Positions 58,803-64,000 of a stretch of DNA of 64,000 nt are shown in pieces. The translations under genes and the position numbers were made by a program. Positions within the stretch are counted from its first letter, which is position 1. Every line of letters starts with the position of its first letter. The notes under the pieces were generated by a model. That model was not told the DNA's origin. It made no database searches and saw only the letters and a list, made by a program, of their open reading frames with translations. Origin of the DNA: Chrysemys picta bellii (taxonomy: Eukaryota > Chordata > Testudines > Emydidae); assembly GCF_011386835.1 (NCBI RefSeq), contig NC_088794.1:69016434-69080433 (forward strand), written 5' to 3'.

Positions 58803-58939
58803 ATTTACATGGTGCAGATTGAGAGCGAGCAGACTAGGAGTGGTTACACTCTCAATAAAGCAGTATAAAAGGCACCCCAGGATGGATAATTGAGGGGATA
58901 CAGCTGTTCAACAGTCCATATAGTACCTGGGATGTCACA

Positions 58940-61257
58940 AACACCAATTTATGTTTTCAAAAGATACCTTCATAAGGATTTACAGAAAGTTTTGGACCCA
59001 TTTTGTGTGCCCTGAAAAAGCACATCTTAAACTAATGATGTACTCATTATAAATGAGTATGAATTATAAAAAGAACTGAGTTGAAATATATTATGAACCT
59101 GTGGTTTTGTTATCTGAACACATAAGGCCTGATTCGACTCTCACTTCTAGTGAGTATCAGTGAATTCACTTGTATAAAACTGAGGAAAGTAAGAAGAGAA
59201 TTTTCCTACAACTGTTATTTCTACAACTATTACTTTTAAGTGATAGTTTTGAATTAAATGAAAGTAGCTCTTGGTCTGAATTTCACATGATTAGAAAGTC
59301 AGATTTTGTAAACATTGGTCTTATTTTTCATTTTTTTTAAGCTTTAAAAATTTAAGGGTTGCAGTAAGTACCGGTATTAAACTGGAATCTTGAAAAAGTA
59401 GTAAGGCGCACACACTATGGATGAAAGAGGAATTACTAAAAACCAATGCCATAATCGCATAATCCTGAAAAGGTTCAGGAGATGAAACAATCAGATCAAT
59501 TGGAGGTTTTTTTTTTTTTTTTTTTTAATAAATATAAATCCTGTGGGACAGGTAATCAGATGCATTATGCTAAGTAACTATTTGGCTTAGAATAATGGTT
59601 ATGATTAAATACTTAGAAGCAATCAATATTGAAAGTTTACAAATTAGGAATGTAGTTATTACAAATGTGGGTTTTTAACCTTTATTAATAAAAATCACTG
59701 CAATAATTTATAGAGCACATTTGAAATCTATGGTCCATTATATAACCAAGATGAACACATTAAAAGTATTAATATAGCTTACTATACCATACACTATGAT
59801 TCCGCCAGTATGGGAAGTAGAATCAAAATGATGTGCAGTGATGATGTAACTACTGAGATCCAGGGGTGAATTTTTAGAGGATGTCCAACTAAATACTCCA
59901 ATAAAGTCCCACTGTATCTCACTTATTCATTTGGACCTGATTCTTTTCCTACTTTCCTCAGTTTTATACAATTACTGACCTGGCAGTGAAAGTTACTGAG
60001 GACAGCTAATACTTGTAGCTACCAATGATCTAACACAAGCCCAGAGATAACCCTGCAGGCAAATAGGGAGCAGCACTTCCCCAGAAACAAACCCAAGGAG
60101 CTGTTTTGGGGATGGTGTTCCACCTCAGCTCCTCTCTCTCACTTATCTTTTTTCTGACTTACAGGCAGCTGGGTTGAGGCTAATGTTGCTCTATGGCTGC
60201 TAATACAAACCCAGTATAGGGGAGATTCAGGAGCCTCCTCCATGGATGATGGGTCTCTGATGGTCCCAACTTCAGAGAAGATGAGCAGTTTCTCTGAATC
60301 TTCTATCACACCAACCTGCCTGTCCCTAGGATCAGCCATGGTAGTAAAAGGTATGCCAGTTCTCAGGATTAGATCCCAAAGAAGGTATAATGATATAAAG
60401 TAATGTGGAGAATGGTTGGCTCAGAGTACTAGTCTCTCTCATTAGCATCGCTGGTCCAAATCCAGCCTCAATTTGTAATGACCAAAAGTGTAACTTTCTG
60501 AAGGCACCTGGATATGTAGCCTGCTTTTTATTGCAGTTGGTTTGGTCATTGTCCAACCTCTGCAGAGCTTCATCCTTAAACCTCAGACTAACTCTCATCT
60601 ATGAGCCTCCACCACTTTATCTTTCCCTCCCCCCCGCCCCACCACCACTCCACAAACTCCTTTTTGTCCCCCTATAGACTTTTCACCCAGAAGTCCACTA
60701 CAAGCAGTCTTGCTTTTCAGTTTGCTGTCCAGAGGTCATTTTACAGTCCTTGGTATTTTTTTGATCTTAGTCTTATCAGGAAGTAATGGATCAAGGACCT
60801 ATTGGCACTGCTTTTGTATGTAACTAAGTACTCCTCCCTCTTTACAAAATATGATTGGCAACAATCAGGCCATGGGCTCTAGCTAACTAAGTTATTCTCA
60901 CCAGCTTCATTTCTGTTTCCAAAGTCTTATCCTCTGATATTCATCATAGCCTTCACTACTATAAGATAAATATATAATGATGTTATGCTGACTGGAAAGA
61001 GATAAACTTTTTTCCTAATTTTGGAACTACTCAGAATCACCACCTTAAAATTCAGGCTCCAGCTTGAATGGGGTCAAGGCCTGCTTATACCGAGATGGTT
61101 GTTATATTGTATTTATAATTTTTGCTACATGTACTTACTCCAAAAATCCTATATGAGATTATTCTGTCATTTCAGCCTTGACAGGCCCCAAAGTGACTTC
61201 ATTTCAGTGTGCTGTACACTATCACTATATAGGATTTTGGTATCATTAAAGATATAC
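58940..61257. other. Intergenic stretch, no gene recognised
   Basis: AT-rich, with a 20-T run at 59507-59526 and a GGCCTGATTC foldback-type core near 59127. No ORF with a domain. Confidence 0.5.
59507..59526. repeat. Poly-T run (20)
   Basis: Uninterrupted T tract; no adjacent retroposon tail recognised. Confidence 0.9.
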
Positions 61258-61442
61258 TTGTCTCATAGAACTGGAAGGGATCTTGAAAGGCTATTGAGTC
61301 CAGTCCCCTGCCTTCACTAGCAGGACCAAGTACTGTCCCTGACAGTTTCCCCCCCATCCCTAAATGGCCCTCTGAAGGATTGAACTCCCAACCCTGGGTT
61401 TAGCAGGCCAATGCTCAAACCACTGAGTATTCTCTCTCTCTC
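61258..61442 (-). mobile_element. tRNA-derived SINE with CR1-like tail, antisense
   Basis: Read on the minus strand, a tRNA-like head ends with CCTGCTAAACCCAGGG and a B-box-like GAGTTCAATCC. The body follows (GGCCATTTAGGG, AGTACTTGGTCCTGCTAG), then a tail GACTGGACTCAATAGCCTTT and CAAGATCCCTTCCAGTTCTA shared with CR1 3' ends. The A-box part is replaced by a CT-rich microsatellite (61428-61442). This is the layout of turtle Pol III SINEs mobilised by CR1. Confidence 0.75.
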
Positions 61443-64000
61443 GCCCCCTGCATAGATGTAAGGCCCTGCCTGTATAGATGTAAACTATTATAATGGTCAC
61501 CACAATATATCCTACGTACAACAATGTGATCGTAGAAGCATTTTTTAATCAGGCTGGACATGATTCTCATCTACCAGTTTTCAGGGCTATTCAATGGAAG
61601 TTTTTATAGAATATATACACATATATCAGAGTAAAATAAGGAATAGTGAATGTCTATAAAAAGATTAACTTTGTGAGAGTCTCTTCACTGCTTGAATAGC
61701 TGGGGTAGGTAATTACCTTTGGCACTCTCCTACTTTACTTGTTCTTAGTTCTTTTAAACAGTCAGAAGTTTTTATAAATGGATCATTTGTGTTCATGTCT
61801 CCTACATATAGGCGGAGAACCCTGAAATTCTCTGGCAAAAGCAGATCTTTTCTTTTTGCTTCATAACTATGACATTCAACACCTGCACTAGTATTTGCAT
61901 CAAAATGCCAGGGGCTCCTGGAATCTCATGTTTAAGTAATTTTAGTTAGAAATACATTAAGAACCTTCTAAGGGATTAGAAGCTTCCTGTCTCTTGAGCT
62001 ATGCCTTGGGATCGGAACTAAGGCAATCATGGAAAAAGAATGTGTACGCCACAACCAAAGTATCTTGGTTCCAATTTTGTAAAATCTCACCCTTGTCAGC
62101 CCTTGGATAAGAAAGGGCACTGCAGAAGGTCCTGACGAGGACTCAACAGCATATGAGCCAATACCCTGGTCTGGACCAGTTTGCAAGAGTGACGTGGAAG
62201 ATTAGTAGGAATTCCATTATTGGATGTATTGACCTTCTAGAAAAGAAGAGACTACAGAAGAACCTGATAGGGCCAAGGCTATAAAAATGGATATCAAAGT
62301 TAAGCTCCTAAGTCCACATTTAGATTAGCCTGTTGCCATTTTTAGCAATTGTCAAAGGGAGCTGCTAGGTACTCAGCACTTGGGGTGGAAGTAATGGGAA
62401 AAATCAAGCCACTCATTTAGGCACCCTTGTTTGAAAACCTTGGCCAAGGTTGAGCACTTGTGATCACTAAAGATCCCTACTTTTTACAAAAATACTATGG
62501 AAGTTCTGGCTAACTTCTATCTTAAGCGACTAGCTACTTTCTTCTTTTACAAGCTTCACCAGCAACTTCCATTGAATATTCAATAAAGTCCTATTCACAT
62601 GCTATCTTAAGCTGCAGGGTGTGTGCGCTTTGTCTAAGATCTACCATATTTCACTACAAGATGAGGTGCCTTTCAATAGTGGCTGAACACATTCTTGTAT
62701 CTAGACTTCATAGAACATTTGGGGATTCTTTGTGATTGAAAATATTGTATAAAATTACAGATAAGCAAAAAGGTAATTGGATCTGGTGACCCAGTCTGAG
62801 TACATGATTGTAGTAATAGTAACAGGAATACAGTAGTAGTGAAGCTTTGTGAAATTGAATGTCATTTCTAATTTATGCTTTGAGTTTTATTGGGCAACTG
62901 AACGTGCAATATTTTATCACATTTGCATCAGCAATGTTTTATTTAAGTTGGATTTGAACTTTATTTTTGTAGTTCTGGGATATTTGCAAAGAATTTCAAT
63001 GTAGCTTTTTGTCATGTGTTTGCATTTCAGATTTCATACTGGAATTGGTTATGTGACGAAAGTTGAATGCATGTATGAATTCAAGTGACAGGTCATCTGG
63101 TTCCAAAATCGGCCAAAATACCCCCCCCCCATGTGTTCAGTAGGGTCTACAGAAGCAATTTTGACTAGTTAGTTGTATTTTGAACAACAAGGCACTTCAG
63201 TAGAACTGCTCAGATCTTTAGAGATAAGCATCTAGAATGCTTTGCTGGACGGGGGCCTTTATGTGTTTCCCAAGCCAGTTAGAAAATGTTGTGTGAGAGA
63301 AAACTAGGGAATCACTGGAGAATTTAGACACAAAACAACCACATTTGGCTTATAGGGCATACGATGCCCTATCATGCCCAGATACTTGTGAGCCAGTGAT
63401 GGCAGCAGAAAGTGACTTTGGAAAGTACTAGTTTAGTGTATAAAAATTGAAGAACTATATGTAAAAAAAGTCTAATAAAGTGTAGTGCTCCCATACATGA
63501 TTGCAAATTACTCAAATTCATGAAGTATATGAATATCCCCGGCAGTGTTGAAATCCTACAGATTATATTTTCTTTTTACATTAAATGATTTGAGCTACAA
63601 CTTCTGGTTGATAAAGGGGACACAGAACTGTCTGACATATGTGCAGTACAACTAAAGGCAAGATACCTAGCATATGCTCAAGTGTCACTTTAAATTATAT
63701 ATTCTATCATGTGATCACAAAAGCTGCTTGTAACTGCAATATAAACATCTATGGTGAACCAGTGAGCAATAGCCACCAGTAGATATGAATAAGAAGTAGT
63801 ATTCCTAAAGTCAAGTTCCCATTGAAATGCATACCCTCCATAATACCATCCCATGTTTTTGTAATTACACTTATTAGCTTTGGACCTGACTCCCCAGTCC
63901 TTGACACATTGTTCACTCTTCTGCCTGTGCAAAATGAGTACCTCGTGAATATAAAACTAATTATCCGTACTGGTAGCCGCCTATACTCACTTGGAAACTG
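61443..64000. other. Intergenic stretch to window end, no gene recognised
   Basis: AT-rich, with a run of 10 C at 63121-63130. No convincing ORF, RNA gene or element terminus. Confidence 0.5.

Larger units (their letters stand above)
57236..58939 (+). mobile_element. LTR (about 1.02 kb) enlarged by three nested insertions
   Basis: Starts TGTAACTCTAGG and ends GGGATGTCACA. The AATAAATTATTGTATC poly(A)-like block and the following TTGAAGCGTTTGGGAAACTC are LTR-like. Two foldback elements (57405-57507, 57921-58074) and a hAT MITE (58414-58802) lie inside, each with its own target duplication. Removing them and one copy of each duplication leaves about 1.02 kb. No coding region. Confidence 0.6.

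Noticed and set aside
61377..61409. Possible functional tRNA T arm
   Set aside because: Part of an antisense SINE with a damaged A box and a CR1-like tail.

Overview
The window looks like about 64 kb of intergenic or intronic DNA from a vertebrate, most probably a cryptodiran turtle. I found no host gene exon, rRNA or CRISPR array. The organism call rests on the mix of repeats: antisense CR1 LINE tails, a tRNA-headed SINE with a CR1-like tail, PIF/Harbinger elements whose ends begin GGCCTGGTCTACACTACG or GGGTATGTCTACACTACG, and many solo LTRs. It is an inference from repeat style, not a database match. All protein-coding potential belongs to mobile elements.

Layout. 1-990: right end of a Harbinger element, family 2, cut by the window edge. 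1084-2287: solo LTR. 2661-2959: Harbinger MITE. 3106-3965: CR1. 4008-4383: short LTR. 6845-8134: LTR with a TATT target duplication. 8379-13402: Harbinger family 1, copy A, with a Myb/SANT-like gene (+) converging on a DDE transposase gene (-). 13420-14130 and 14883-15519: further LTRs. 16567-16717: foldback retroelement insertion with hammerhead-ribozyme-like motifs. 22121-22284: long hairpin. 25595-28129: pogo/Tc1-mariner element whose transposase has a single internal stop. 28148-29816: separate conserved transposase-like ORF of about 555 codons with one homopolymer frameshift. 30669-31945: LTR-like, MITE-like and CR1 pieces. 33967-34773: LTR with ATGC target duplications, three CCAAT boxes and a TATA box. 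37938-42877: Harbinger family 1, copy B. 45165-46445: two CR1 fragments. 46834-47852: LTR. 51480-51830: CR1. 57236-58939: LTR invaded by two foldback elements and one hAT MITE. 61258-61442: tRNA-SINE. The rest is AT-rich unique-looking sequence.

How the parts relate. Copies A and B of Harbinger carry the same two genes but different lesions, so neither looks autonomous. The MITE at 2661 has one end like the left Harbinger end and the other like the right, so it is a plausible substrate of the same machinery. An exact 13-mer (CTGTGGGATAGCT) sits in inverted subterminal positions in both family 1 copies and in the family 2 element. It is a candidate binding site, and in family 2 it lies inside the transposase N-terminal reading frame.

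The most unusual items are: the transposase-like ORF at 28148-29816 with four TGATGCAAT motifs upstream; the foldback insertions with hammerhead-like cores and 13-14 bp target duplications; two long palindromes inside the pogo element, one with an apparent TA-CGG-TA excision footprint; and a 79/80-identical LTR fragment 6 kb from its likely source.
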